A DNA stretch of 64,000 nt from Collybia mongolica (taxonomy: Eukaryota; Basidiomycota; Agaricomycetes; Agaricales; Clitocybaceae): positions 248,001 through 312,000 of the forward strand of contig JAAXNY010000014.1 of assembly GCA_013420905.1 (NCBI GenBank), given 5' to 3'. A program made the translations under genes and the position numbers. A model generated the notes under the pieces. The model had not been told where the DNA came from. It ran no database searches and saw only the letters and a list, made by a program, of their open reading frames with translations. Numbering within the stretch: the first letter of the stretch is position 1; the number at the start of each line of letters is the position of its first letter. Shown here piece after piece: positions 12,120 through 24,154 of this stretch.

Positions 12120-13507
12120 GCGGTCAGTCGTACTCAAGTGTGCGTGACCTTAGGTCGGTTCTGCCTTCTCTGGTGGGCGGGTAAAAGGGAGATTTTCGGA
12201 CTTCCAACAAAGTTTGGTAAAACAGGACGACACAAGGAGATAATAGAGCACCTACCCGCCTTATTAGCTTATCGGTTGTTCTCTGATTTTCTGTGGTATT
12301 TTATGCATAATTGTAACTTCTGCATTATTCAAGGTCTGTTTAATAGCGTACAAATCTGAGGTCCAATTGTGGACTTGGGAGAGGTTGTGCTGATCAAGCG
12401 TCACATAATAGTTGACTTGGGGTTTTTACCCCGACTCGGAATCCCCTTCACAATCAAATTTTTATATTTGATCCTCAGGAAACTTGGGGGCGCTTTCAGT
12501 CATTCAGTCAAAGTGGCTCCTCGTGTCTCCAAGCGGGCCTGCAGGTCTTGTGAAATAAAATGTGGCTTTCTTAATCTGATGATGCAGTCTCTATTATTCT
12601 GGGCTAAACGACGCAACGCAACCAACACCAAAAACCGAGGCTCCAAACCGATTCGCTACCTACGAGTCTCTAGGGACATAAGGGCTGTATCCGGAATGGC
12701 GCATGTAATATCTGCGCTTGGTATGCCACCGACAGTGGGTTTGTACCCTCAACCATCTCCACCTGTTCCCGACTGTAGCCATAGAGGAACCAGCCAGAAG
12801 ATTGGGAAGATACTTGGTGAACGGGCTGAGGCTGCCACTGGCTAATGCAGAACTACTTAATCTTGCCGAACTCTGAAGCAAGTCGTCTCGTGTGTAAATT
12901 GAGATTTGGAACATGGAATATTGAAAGCTTGCATAAGGTTTACATACAAGGATTCAGTACTACTCGAACTCGCTACTCGAACTTGACATTGGAAGTCGCA
13001 GTTTTTTTTTTTGCGAACGCCATGCGCATCATATTTAACGTCGGGCTCTAAAGCAGCGACGGGGCACATTCCTCGAGCGTTAACTGCCTCTGCAACTTAC
13101 CGTCCGCCTTGGACTGGTATGAGAGTTAAAATCGTTATACAAATGATATCTAGTGAAAACTTACATAGTTGCATGCACTGTTTGATCCTTTGTACCTGCA
13201 TGCGAAATATCAGTATTCTCACTGAAAATCAAAGAGCATCGTAGTACCAGCAAGCAATATGGTTGCCTTCATCAGTCATGAAGCTGTACTCCTCGACACC
13301 GGAACCGTTCGCTAACTTCCTCGACTTAGGGCATGCATAACCCTAACATGAAATCAGAACCGGCAGTGGACTGAGATGTTTGGTAGAAGCGTACAAGTTG
13401 AGAAGGGCACGTTGAGGTCCGCGCATTTCCCCAGCCCTGGCCTGTTTTCGAGTACTGATCAGACGGGGAGCGTGAGATGTAAGCAACAAAACGCAAAATG
13501 ACAACAA
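12120..13507. other. Upstream region of FunK1 copy A plus unassigned sequence
   Basis: About the first 100 bp match the upstream region of copy B in inverted orientation (a shared CCCACCAGAGAA block and a matching last stretch before the ATG). The remainder includes an open plus-strand frame (12369-12845) with no recognisable family, probably non-coding or a relic. Confidence 0.45.
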
Positions 13508-14126
13508 TTACATATTTGCAAGTCTGATAGTGGGTTTTTCCACTTCTGCCGACTCTGGAATAACTATAGACAATCTGTCAGGAACGCTGAGGATGTATAG
13601 AAGGAAAATTAATAACTGACTCGCATAAAAAGTGGCCGTTGTCAAGAAGCGTCTTGGAATCAAGTTTATAGTCTTTCTCAAATGACGAATCAGACTTGAG
13701 GGTTTCAGGACAAGCAAAAGCCTAGAACGAAGTCAGATATTAAGCGCCGAGATGAGCGGATGTAGACGTACGGTGGGAGTTGCAGGCTTGGATGGTCCGG
13801 ACCCACAATATTTGTATCCTGGGCCTTGTATACATGCATAACCACCACAGCACCCAGGAGAATTCCCGCTCTTTCCATCCCCACAATGCTGGCCAGCTTC
13901 AGCACACTGACATTTCTATAATCCTGTCAATTTCCCAGACATGAAAGGGACTCGTTCGAGATATTACCTGTCCTGTTATCCCCCAGATTGCATCAGTTCC
14001 ACCCCCGCATTTATACGGAGAGCAGCACGGCGAGAATAGGCTGCAACTAGCTCCTGCTTGGCCACAGGCGGTAACATTCAAAGCAAATAAGGCGGTGAAC
14101 AAGAGGAAAGACGCTAGAGGATTCAT
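13508..14126 (-). CDS. Small secreted cysteine-rich protein with two knot-like motifs
   Basis: Four exons join in phase: 14126-13968, 13915-13772, 13721-13621 and 13586-13508, giving 160 residues. An N-terminal signal peptide (MNPLASFLLFTALFALNVTA) is followed by two cysteine motifs: C-x6-C-x5-CC-x4-C-x(about 13)-C, then C-x6-C-x10-CC-x4-C-x8-C. This is the cysteine order of cystine-knot (knottin-like) folds. The C-terminal 60 residues are cysteine-poor with a KxD/S-rich stretch. The presumed product is exported and disulfide-stabilised. The function is unknown: small secreted proteins of this size act in cell walls, interactions with other organisms or inhibition of enzymes. No family name is claimed. 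It lies between the two FunK1 copies. Confidence 0.7.
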
Positions 14127-15926
14127 CGTCAGTAACTCTGTGAGTTGGGGATGTCAAAGAATACAACCAGCCCACACACTTAATAAGTAAAACCGTTATC
14201 GAACAGGGTTTGACAAATAAACTCCGCTTTGAACTTGTGCGCATGCTACTTTCCAGAACGGAACCGCTGTTCGCCCGTGAACCATTATTGACATCAGACC
14301 TGAAAGGTTCGTACTGAAGACCAGAATCACCAGCCCAACACGCCTAGCCATTTGGGCCATGGGATATGATACACTTTCCAAGAGTTTGTTCTTTTTCAAG
14401 TTAAAACATTGCACTTGTTCGGTTCCGACACGAAAACCGTCCGCGACTGCCTAGTCCACAGGACACGAATAATATCTTCGCGGGAACAAGACGCCTCGTT
14501 GCTGACTCGTCCATCCAATAACGAGCTAAAGAGTTCGGGTCGACGTCGCGTGTTGGTGTCAGAGCTTGAAATTAAACCTGGTGGCGCTCCTAGACAGGTG
14601 GGTTGGTAGTTTGTGATTGATGAGCTTCGGGACAGCCGACATGCTGGAACCTGTAATTGGTATGGAGCATGTTGGTGAAATGAGCTAAAGTGATATGTGG
14701 CGAGATGAATATGTTTGAGCGGGTGCAAGTGCCAAACCTGCAGATAGCGGAAGCATTATGCCAAAGGACATCGGCGGATGTGAGAACATCAAGATGCGGC
14801 GTAGCGGTTGAGTGACAAAGTATTCAGGTGACATGGCTGGGTGACCTGTACGGGACGATGATAATGGCCGTGCTAGCGGTTATTGAGGAGTCCAAAGAAT
14901 AACTTTGGATCCGTTCTTGGAGTCTTGCAATGGAAAGCCCAAACAGTAGCTTTCCCCCAGTTTTGCATTTCCTCACTCAACCTTTCTCATTCTCCGGTGT
15001 TAGGCTTAGCCATCCGCCTTTGGAGACGGATAGATTTCAACTTTCATCCTATCCCCTCCTCAAGTTGTCTATGGATTCCCTCTTTCTTCCTCGGCGGGTC
15101 ATCCACCACCATGGTACTAACAACACAGCCATTCATCAAGACACCCTTCTTAACGCAAACCCAACGCGGAAGGTTTGGGCGGCACCTATGGTATGACAAT
15201 AATACTCACTTCTACAAAGCCGACCCCCTCTGAATCGTATTACACCTGGCGGCGGGGAGCGATTATCGGTTTTTTTTAGAGTGATTAACCAACACTGGTT
15301 CATATAGTTTCATACAATAAGAGAATTGTTTCCAGAGGCGGGATGCATGGGCGAGATGTTGTGGTTGGTGCCGATGATAATTTGTCTGTATTTACGCCCC
15401 ACGCCAAACCTTCTTGCGGTTAACGTTGTTCACGCACCGAATTCGGTCTAAGCACATCGCCGAATTCGTGTCATGACCATCCACATCTAACAACTAAATC
15501 GCATTTTTGAAAAGACGTATCTATAATAATACAACGTCATCTGCTGAGGAATCCCGTCGCAAAAATGTACTTCGCAAGTTTATAATAGCTCAGCCTTACA
15601 GAGCTCTAAGCCCACAGGTAGATTCTATTTCACGACCGCAGATTAAGGAAACCCAAGCCTGGATCACGATCCTTTTATTATTCTTGGTAGGCGTACACTC
15701 ATGACAGCAATATTAAAAAGGACCTGCTTTTCATTTCGCTAGGTTACGAATGGTCCCGATCTGGTCGCAGGCGAATTGTCTGTTTCCGTTGTGTTGTGGC
15801 CAGCTATGGCCATAGTCTGCGCACATGGTAAGTTGGATCGCCTTTAATGCGGATCACCCGCGTAGTTCCCTTTTGTTAACGCATTCTTCATTTACTGAGC
15901 ACATCCCCGGACATTATACGAACAAA
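14127..15926. other. Intergenic, with a short segment shared with 50181-50232
   Basis: Several short open frames occur on both strands but none has splice context or a recognisable family. Positions about 15126-15174 are nearly identical, in inverse orientation, to 50181-50232 next to the SEC26 fragment. Confidence 0.45.
15126..15174 (+). repeat. Short repeat shared with 50181-50232
   Basis: About 50 bp beginning ACAGCCATTCATCAAGACAC recur on the minus strand at 50232-50181 with one or two changes. In the second place the segment joins directly onto SEC26-derived sequence at a shared GCGGAAG. It appears to be one building block of a chimeric element. Confidence 0.5.
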
Positions 15927-16809
15927 TCAACCAACTGGTGCGCCAAGCGTGGCCCGCTAACATTAAAGAGTGAGCACCGACAAAAATTTGCAAATTGCCA
16001 TACGTACAAGTTGAATAAATGTCGACCGTTCGTTCGGTGGGAGCATATGTATCTGCTCGGGAGTCATCGATAGAACGCGCATTATCAACGCCTGCAATCC
16101 GATTGTCAAGCACGGAAAGTGATACAGGGGTGGAGGGACGTACCTTCTGGTCGTCAGGAATGGCTGACAGGGCATCAGGAATGGCAGGTGGTGGTGGGAC
16201 GGCTGCTGGCGGTGGGGCGCCATAATGAGAGGGATAGCCAGGGTATCCCGCCACGGGCTGATTGTATCCATATCCTGTGTTTGTTTGACCATACGCCGTG
16301 TTGTATGCTGGCTGTGCATGAGGCTGTTGGGCGCCATGGCCGTTGACGCCTTGGTAACCATATCCTGCAGGTGGGGCGGGCGGCGGCATAGATGGTGGTG
16401 TGTTTGTGCGGAATTGTGGCGCAGCCTGCATGTGTGGTGGAATTGCGGGAACTGGAGTCGACGAAGTCGAAGGATGTATGCTTGGTGGTGCGCTGGGAGG
16501 TGCTGTTGGCTTATTGCTGTTGCCGTACTCTGCTAGTGTTTTCTATCGGATCCCAATGTTAATGATAGTCATTGCGTAGAAGTAAAGCACACACCTGGAA
16601 GACATCGAAGTTCACAGCGTTCATGCTCACCATTAGAGTCATCAGAGCGTACGCTATTTGAGGCTGGCCATTGAGGATTTGTCGAGCAGCTGTAGGGGTT
16701 GTTTTCTGGCATTTGTTTAGTATTTATGTTCATTCGTTGTAGAAAAGCTTACTTTGAGCTGTAGCAGGAGCTCAAGCAGTTGTTCTGCGGCAAAGCTTTG
16801 GCTGGACAT
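15927..16809 (-). CDS. CSTF2/Rna15-like cleavage factor protein lacking the RRM
   Basis: Five exons join in phase: 16809-16753, 16705-16595, 16542-16144, 16091-16008 and 15956-15927, giving 226 residues. Residues 1-60 look like the CSTF2 hinge (a helix EQLLELLLQLK, then ARQILNGQPQIAYALMTLMV), which in the family binds CSTF3/Rna14. The middle is proline/glycine/tyrosine-rich (GYGYNQPVAGYPGYP). The end, LSMTPEQIHMLPPNERSTF, matches the C-terminal three-helix domain that binds Pcf11. The family normally starts with an RNA-recognition motif, which is absent here; upstream sequence is the FunK1 promoter repeat. The product could act in pre-mRNA 3'-end processing as a scaffold without its own RNA-binding domain. 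Confidence 0.8.
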
Positions 16810-17060
16810 CGTACTTCGTTCGTTTGTGGTTGAAAGCAAAGTTGCCGAGGACCATTGCTTCGCCCGATTAGGGGATGCACAGCCACAACGATCATTATCT
16901 CATGTTCAACCATCCATGAACTGTCATTGTTTCATTCATACGGTCTGTTGCGCCAGGTTGCATCATACAAGGCAGTGGGGGGTCCTGCAATACACAACCC
17001 CTCGTTTGGTATGTTCTCTCGCCTAAATAGACCTTTCGATGAGCTCCAGAGGGAGAATCC

Positions 17061-17346
17061 GAGTCGGGGTCCGCCCTGACCACAGAATGTCCACGCTTGG
17101 TTGATGGCTTCCAAGTCCGCTATTAAACCTCTTACCCGTACATCGTTAAACAGGCCTAGCATAAGAACCCTATAGAAGGCATCACAGACACTCAGGGAAC
17201 ACCCGTAATACAACAAACCAAATAAGTGCTCATCCACTTTGTTGGTCCTAATTTTCCAAACTATCGCTGGAAGATCACGCCTTATTTTGCCCACCAGAGA
17301 AAGTAGGAGTGACTTCGGCTCCTTTCTAGGATTATAAAACAACGTA
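17061..17346 (+). repeat. Promoter-region direct repeat, copy 1 (upstream of FunK1 copy B)
   Basis: About 285 bp from GAGTCGGGGTC to TATAAAACAACGT recur at 20184-20488 in the same orientation at roughly 80-85 percent identity by eye. The copy ends about 50 bp before the FunK1 copy B start codon and contains a TATA-like TTATAAAAC box. It therefore probably includes the core promoter of that gene. Confidence 0.75.
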
Positions 17347-17392
17347 CGCGACCAAATCCACAAGTTACACACCCTTCAGTACGACTGGCCGC

Positions 17393-20046
17393 ATGGAGTG
17401 GCCAAGCTCTTCGCAATCTCTCCCCTTTAAACATCCCTGTGTGTCGATTCAGATTGCGAAAACTGTCGGAAAGAGGCCTCGAACCCCGCCGAATACGATA
17501 ACGCATGAATATACGTCTATTTCAAGCCATTGCACAACGCCCTATCAGGCTATCGATGGCACTTTCATGAATCCACTGTAAGTACTGTCCATTATATTTG
17601 ATGTGAATCATTTATTTGGACTAACATTCGTTCGCTCAGAGCAAATAGCGCCGCACCAATGATTGCATATGACGTTGACAAGAATGAAAAGTCGGGTGTC
17701 CATGAAATGCTCGACTTCCTTTTGGGCCAGTGCGCAACGAAGTATAACGATTCAGTCAAGCAGCAGCATCATCAAAGTACTCATCTCTCTGAAGTCCTGA
17801 ATGCGGTGATACCAATATGCAACAATGACGAAACCTCAGCCGACGTCAAAGAATAGTGCGTGTATCGATGACTGAGATATTGATTATTTGGTTGAGAAAA
17901 ACATTAGCTGTAAGGAGGTTGGCGTCGAACAAGATCGCTACGCCCCTTTTGTGAAGCTTTGTAACAATATCCTGCAGAAGACGGCTGGTGTGGTGTTCCT
18001 TGGGTTGCGTGAACCGTCTTTGGAGATTTTATTCCACCATAACAGCATGGCCACCAGTCAGAATCCGGGCGAGGGGGGCACTGAACTGTGCGCAGCGAAG
18101 GAAAAGGGTTCCGATGAAGAAAGAGATATCTCTTCTGAAGATTTTGCTATGACCTCAGCGTTGGAAGAATGTCGCCAGAGCTTTTCTTGGGAAAACTTTC
18201 TTGCTGTTGCTGAACTCAAACTGCGGCTTAAAATTTGCAACAATCCCCCAGAGCAGTATGGCGCAACGCTGACCAAGAAAATTCGGCACATAGACGATAT
18301 TCGTGGGCCCTTGCGTGCTGTCTCTGCGGATGAGGCCCCTCAGTCACCCGCAAATAAGCAGGTCTCGACCGCAGTTACACCAAAACCCACACCAGGATTG
18401 AGACCAAGGCTCCTACAACAAATACAGGAGGAAGCTCAAGGTGCATGTTCCCACTTGCTCATTCATCGCCAATTAATATTTATAACTCACGCAACGTAGC
18501 ACTTCAACATCCCAAGCGTAAAACTGCAGAAATTTCTGTAAAGCGCAATCGAGTGATCATGAAGAGCGAGACACCGCCCCAGAACAAATCAAAGTTACAA
18601 GCATTTCTCCAGGCCGAGCAGGCGCCAGTGGAGAATAACGCAACAAATGATATTATACCTCCCATCGTGCAAAATGCGATGTACGGAACGGAGATGCTAT
18701 GTCGAGGACCTTATGCTTCTCATGCCATCACATTATTGATCCTCGGTACGTTGTGACCCTCTTCCCGATGTCCACGACTGATCAGGAAGCAGATGATGTG
18801 GCTTGGATGTGGTGGTTCGACCGCCAGGGCGCGATACAATCCGCAGGCATTAACTTCGTTCAGGATCTTCCATACTTTGCAGCACTCCTCGTTGCCTTCC
18901 AAAGGTTTGATCGTCGAGCTTGGGGGATTATAGATGAATGGGTGCCGTACGAAATTCGTGGTGTCACTCTGTTTAATGTGGCCTTCCCCGAAGAAGAGCT
19001 GGTAGTTGCTGTGAATGGAGAAGCAGACCTCTACCAGGGTTATAGCCTTACAGGCCGTTGCACGCGGGTTCACTTTGCCACCGGAGCCATAGGAGATACT
19101 CGGCAACCACTTTCGACAAACCGTCAGATCGGCGAAGATCTCCACAACAAGGATCTAGCATTGAAGATTTGTTGGCCTGAAGAGTCGCGTCCAAACGAGG
19201 CGGAGATACTTGGAAAAGCTCATGCTCTTGCAAAATCGGAAGATGCCATTCGCGACCATATTCCCGAACTTTTCGCGTCCCGTGACCTCGTTTATTCCAC
19301 GAGTACTATTAGAGAGTGGCTCGGGCTTGAACGTGCTGAGGGGACGCACAGTCAATCTCGAGTTCTTCGCTTATTACTTTTCAAGGAACTACAACCACTT
19401 CATCCAGACAAATTGCCAATGGGCGATTTCATGCGTGGTTGGAAGCAGTGTTTCATATGTAAGTTACAAGCACCTAGTCCGTCGTCTTCTGTTGATATGG
19501 TACCCAGGTCATTTCCACCTGTGGGATGGCGGCATCGAACATGGAGACATCAGTCTCGGCAATCTGATGTGGGATCCCGACAACCATAACGGCGTCCTAT
19601 ATGACTTTGATCTTGCGACTCTTCGGGATAACCCCAATCAATGGGACCGGAAGGGCATGGGCACTGTGCCTTTTATGGCCATTGACCTTTTGACAAAGGA
19701 ATATTTCGATGGGAAAGTAGCGCGGCTTTATCGCCACGACGTCGAATCATTCATATGGATCCTCATATGGGCTTATATGCGACACGGTCAGAAAATGAAT
19801 AAGCTGCTATGGCACACGTCAGATTATGTTACATGCCACAACAGCAAGTGGTATTTCGTTTGGTGGGGGTATGAGGAAACAGGGCTTGAGCAGAACGATC
19901 TCTGGCGCCTTGTCGTTGCTCTGATTGGTTGGGTTTGCTTGGTAAACGGAGTCCCTGTGAAGGACTCCCAGCGGGGCGAGCTGCCGAGGGAAAAGGTTTT
20001 TGAGGAAGTTTTGAAAATCGTCGTCGACAACTGGGCATGGAACTAG
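17393..20046 (+). CDS. FunK1-type protein kinase, copy B
   Basis: Six exons join in phase: 17393-17577, 17640-17855, 17908-18440, 18500-18745, 18793-19458 and 19508-20046, giving 794 residues. The protein is the close paralogue of copy A at 9486-12119. Shared parts include the MEWPSSSQSLPFK start, the cysteine-poor regulatory N-half, WMWWFDRQGAIQS, the catalytic loop HGDISLGNL, DFD, and LYRHDVESFIWILIW near the end. As in copy A the catalytic loop is HGD rather than HRD. Exons 1, 4, 5 and 6 have identical lengths in both genes; exon 2 carries a 9-bp insertion (extra HHQ...-type residues). Upstream lies the repeated promoter segment. Both copies appear intact, suggesting selection or a young duplication. 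Confidence 0.88.
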
Positions 20047-20183
20047 GCTTGTAAGACGCAGTATTCTTTTTCAATACCTGACCGATTCCATTTGATTATG
20101 TGACTCTCGTTAACCCTCTGTGTTAAAAATTAGTTACTCGTTGTCGCCCGTAATATAACGGTGATGACCTTGAACAGGAATTC

Positions 20184-20488
20184 GAGTCGGGGTCGGCCCT
20201 GACCACGGAATGTCCACGCCTAGTTGATGGTCCAACCCCTTCCAAATCCGCACTAAACCTCATAGTCGTACGCCGTTAAACAGACCTAAACCCTCAAAGA
20301 AGGCATCACAGACACTCAGGGAACACCCATAATTAACAAACCAAGTAACTGCTCACCCACTTGTTTGGTTCTAATTTTCCAAACTGTCGTTGGAAGATCT
20401 CGCCTTTATATGCCCACCAGAGAAAGTAGGACTGACTTCGGCTTCTTGATAGGGATTCTATACCGTTTGGTTTTATAAAACAACGTGC
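20184..20488 (+). repeat. Orphan promoter repeat, copy 2
   Basis: This is a second copy of the segment upstream of FunK1 copy B, with the same blocks in the same order, including GGCATCACAGACACTCAGGG and the TATAAAACAACGT end. No kinase coding sequence follows. It starts only about 140 bp after the stop codon of copy B, so it looks like the leftover promoter of a tandem third FunK1 gene that has been lost. Confidence 0.7.
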
Positions 20489-21070
20489 TTGCAGGCAATT
20501 ACATCCGTTTCATACATCAAAATGCTATGGTTGGGGAGGGGCAATCACGGTTATTGCCGCGTGAGCATTACATAATCAAAATCGTCGAAAATGGCCAGTT
20601 TCAGTGACCCAAGCCACCTCACTCAATTCTCAATGGATTTTCATGATCCTTTGTGCATAGATAATCTTTAACATATGCTAGGCATAGCTGAGTGTGTTTT
20701 TCTTAGCCTAAAACTACAATCCTTTGTCCATGATAAGCTAAACTACATGTATACTACTTGTAGCAAATATCAGACAATTACTCTTCCTCACTCCCATTGT
20801 CGGATTTTCCCGGACTGACAAATAATCATTCAAAACCGTAGCGATCAGCATAATTACAAACTTGGATTATGACCCAGGTCATGACATAATCATGATTAGA
20901 TATGACTGGTGGATGACAAATTATTGCATGCTAATCATATCATTCTCGAAAAAATACATCTGATTATATGGTAACTGGTCCAATGTTTCTGTAGAAGACT
21001 ATGTAATTACCCGGCAGTCTAGATGAACAATGTAAATCATATACAGTTAGGTGACTATTTCACTTACAGC
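20489..21070. other. AT-rich intergenic region
   Basis: AT-rich sequence with several ATAATCATG/CATGATTA-type near palindromes (20860-20960). No coding frame or repeat could be supported. Confidence 0.4.
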
Positions 21071-23456
21071 TCATGTGCGCTGCTTTGGCGCTGGGGCATT
21101 GGATTCCGTCACAAATGTTACAGATTTCGTGACTGCTTTTCTTTTCACTATTTTCGAGTCTGTGTCGGGGACCTCTACTGGGGGCAGTACAGTCATGTCT
21201 GCTGTGTTTTTGGTAAGTGGTGATGGTTCAGCTTCAGCAGAGAAAGGGATTGTTGTGTGTTGTCGAGTGATCCTTGGTTTTGTTGCTGTGGTTGCTTTCC
21301 CCTTTCCCTTTGCTTGTTTTATTGGCTGGGTCTGAGCTGTGGCAGCTTGAGCTATCTTTACCTTCTTTTTTGGTATAACGGCTGGGGGTGGATGAGGCTC
21401 GAGTGGTGCTGGAACTAGGATATCTTAATACTACTCATGTAACATATGATGACAACATACCATTTTCTTTCGGGGCTGGCACTGGTAAGGTGGTGGGGGG
21501 CAACAAGGGACCCACATGTGGTGTTAGTTTTGATACTGGGTGGCCCCTTGCTTTCGGGTGTTGTTTACCTGGCAACATCTCATTTTGGGAATTGTGTTCG
21601 GAGCTACTAAATTTCTTAAGATCTGGCACGAGCCCAAGGGGAGTGGGTGGTGTGCTTTTCGTTGGTGTTGCTGGAGGTGGCTGGGTGAATAGTAATTGGA
21701 TTTTCGGCTGTGTGTTCTGTTTTGATTGTTTTGCTTGCTTTTTGCGCACCTGTCTGGGTGGGGTCGGCTCAGTGAGAACGGAAAAGGATGTTTGTGTTGT
21801 ATGATGTGGGGTGGATAGGCTGGCATGAGCAGATACTTCTGGATTTCGGCTCTTGTCACATTCCATATCAGTCAAGTTGTTGCTCGATGCCCAATCAGGT
21901 GCATCTCGATTATGGGCAGTTTCTTCATCACTGCTGAATTGTACCTCTATGTCCCAATTGATATTTACTTTGTGCTCGCGAGATTCTGAGCCCTGTTTTT
22001 CATTCATGGTAGTAGACTTGCTGAATATGATCTCTTGGCACATGTCCATGATGCAATTGAATGCAGCCTTTCCATGTGCTGCGTGGTATTGTTGTCGAAG
22101 ATAATCGAGGTAGTCTTCCCAATTTTGGCCTGATAGCGCACCTTCGGAAGCAAATTCTGTGTCTTCAGATATAATAAATACCAACTTAAACAGTTTACTT
22201 TAACCAGTAACCGAGACTTAAATTCAGAATTAACATACTAACATGGCAAAGACAGGTATTGAATAGAATGGAACATCTTCGAGAGCTTTGATGCCCCATT
22301 GTTTTCTGTATGTAGCTGGGCCACTTGTCTCCCCATCTAGTGAGGCTAACCCAAACAGGACAGCCTTCAGAAGCTATGAGAGCTTTCATGAGAGATGATA
22401 TTGTCCAATATGTAATTACTACTTACTAGGAAAATCTCCGGTGACTGGAAGAGCATTGATTCATATCCTCCAAGTTGTTTTTGCTGGACATGTGGAGGGA
22501 AAAGTATTGGTGGGAGCATTGGTGGGAGCATTGGTGGTGGACCTCTTTTTGCAGTACCCTTCTGTAGTTCTCGCGGGAAGTGTATCAACTTTAATATATC
22601 CGGGGCCAACTTGCGCTTGAAATCAGGCCTGAAAAAGTCGGCACTCAGGTGTGTTATACATGGACCTGCCTTTCGACACCTGTCCATAAGTGCGCTACGC
22701 ATGTCCTTTGCACCAAGCCGAAACTAGGCATAAAATGTAATTATAATGAAAGATAATGGAAGGATGACGAACCTCTGCATGAAAATTCCCATAGCTTCTC
22801 ACCATAATATGAAAACGCGCAGGAAGGAACTCATATAATTGAGCAAGCCATCCATTGCGTTGTGCCACAAGGTCACCACAGAAACAATTTTTGGGGAGTA
22901 GACATGTGGGGCTAGGGCATGGTGATACAAAGAAATGTGGGTCATTGAAAAATGTTGAAAACGGTTCATATAAAGTTGTATTTTTTTCTTCCCGAGAGTC
23001 TTGATTAGGGCTAACTCTTGCTTTAAAATGTCGGTCTTGTCTGTTTCAGCATCTGACATGGCCTCTAAAGCCTCCTTAAGCTCAGTAATCTCAAGTTTGA
23101 GTGCTTTGTTTTTGGTATTCAATTCTTTGCACTTGTCTTGGAAAAACTGCAGGTCGCATTGTGCTGCTGATAGTGCCTATAAGATACAGTCCTGCTTGTC
23201 AGGCTTCTGAAACACACATATGGGAACTTACTTTTTTGTATGTTGCAAGTTTCGAAGGTCCTGCCAATAAGTCATCAAGACTACCAGAGGAACAAGCTTC
23301 CGAGTCAGAATCATCACTGACAATGGACAGTTGTTTCTGATGGGCCATCTGTGGTGCACTGTGGGAGTGGAGGGAGCTTGATGGTTTCGACTGCCAACAG
23401 TTTGGATAAATATATTTTGTCATGTGGGAAGCGCATGGGTGCAATGTGTTACCCAT
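21071..23456 (-). CDS. DUF6698-like protein with coiled coil and basic tail
   Basis: This is a spliced minus-strand gene whose exact 5' end is unresolved; an open frame in phase reaches about 23.73 kb. In order, the product shows an SDDSDSEACSSGS acidic patch and a coiled coil (ELNTKNKALKLEITELKEAL, about 23155-22990). A block LMDRCRKAGPCITHLSADFF follows, then a PPMLPPMLPP repeat. Next is a domain with LFGLASLDGE, RKQWG and a helix FIISEDTEFASEGALSGQNW, whose layout resembles DUF6698. The tail is rich in lysine, threonine and proline and ends PAPKQRT before the TGA at 21073-21071. DUF6698 proteins are abundant and uncharacterised in Agaricomycetes. The assignment rests on motif layout only. 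Confidence 0.5.
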
Positions 23457-23729
23457 GTACAATGCTGCAGCACGCTTGGAGGGAAATGAGGAGCCACATA
23501 CTCTTGTAGGAGTGCAGTACAGGGAGAATAGAATGGGGGACAGCTTGTGCCGTGGATGGCATGGGTAGGCACTCCATCTGTCTGTGTATATTAAACAGGT
23601 GGAATGAACTTGAATACTTTTGAAGGGTATATGGTGCGGGCCAATGATTGATGGTGTGTAGGGGTTAATATCCGCTTTTCGAGTTTCCCGTGGGTTGTTG
23701 GTGTTGTAATATGACAGTGATGCTCTGGG

Positions 23730-24154
23730 ATGGTATCAGAGATGGGCTGTGTTGGAGGTGAGGTGAGGAATGAGTGCCCAACTGTCCGTTGGGAGTGATT
23801 CACAACTCAGGCTGGGTACAAATTATTTGCACATGCCAAAAAGTTCAAGCTCGAAACACTCACTCAGACTCGAATCTGCCATAGATTCACATCATGTGCG
23901 GAAGGCATCAAGAGGCGCTGGGGAGATTCGTTCATGTTATCGCTATAATGAATGCGGCTTGTCCCCCATAGTGCCAACTGAGATCCCTTGCACTTTGCTC
24001 TGGGATTTGGTCAATTATAAATACCAGCATGTCTAACACAACCCAGCACTCACCTCCACCCCCCACCCATCACCTGAGCAAACGCCCAACTGTCCAAGCA
24101 CGCTGCACACCTCATACACCATGCCCCAAACACCCACCCACCACACACATCCGA
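23730..24154. other. Intergenic between the DUF6698-like and Ras-like genes
   Basis: The first part is AT-balanced with no supported frame. From about 24030 the sequence becomes C-rich on the plus strand (CCACC/CACAC runs), marking the 3' flank of the Ras-like gene. Confidence 0.35.

Noticed and set aside
12369..12845. 158-codon plus-strand frame
   Set aside because: No recognisable motif, splice context or compositional signal; it begins in AT-rich intergenic sequence.
14883..15233. Plus-strand frames of about 90-116 codons
   Set aside because: They cover the short repeat shared with 50181-50232 and have no conserved features.
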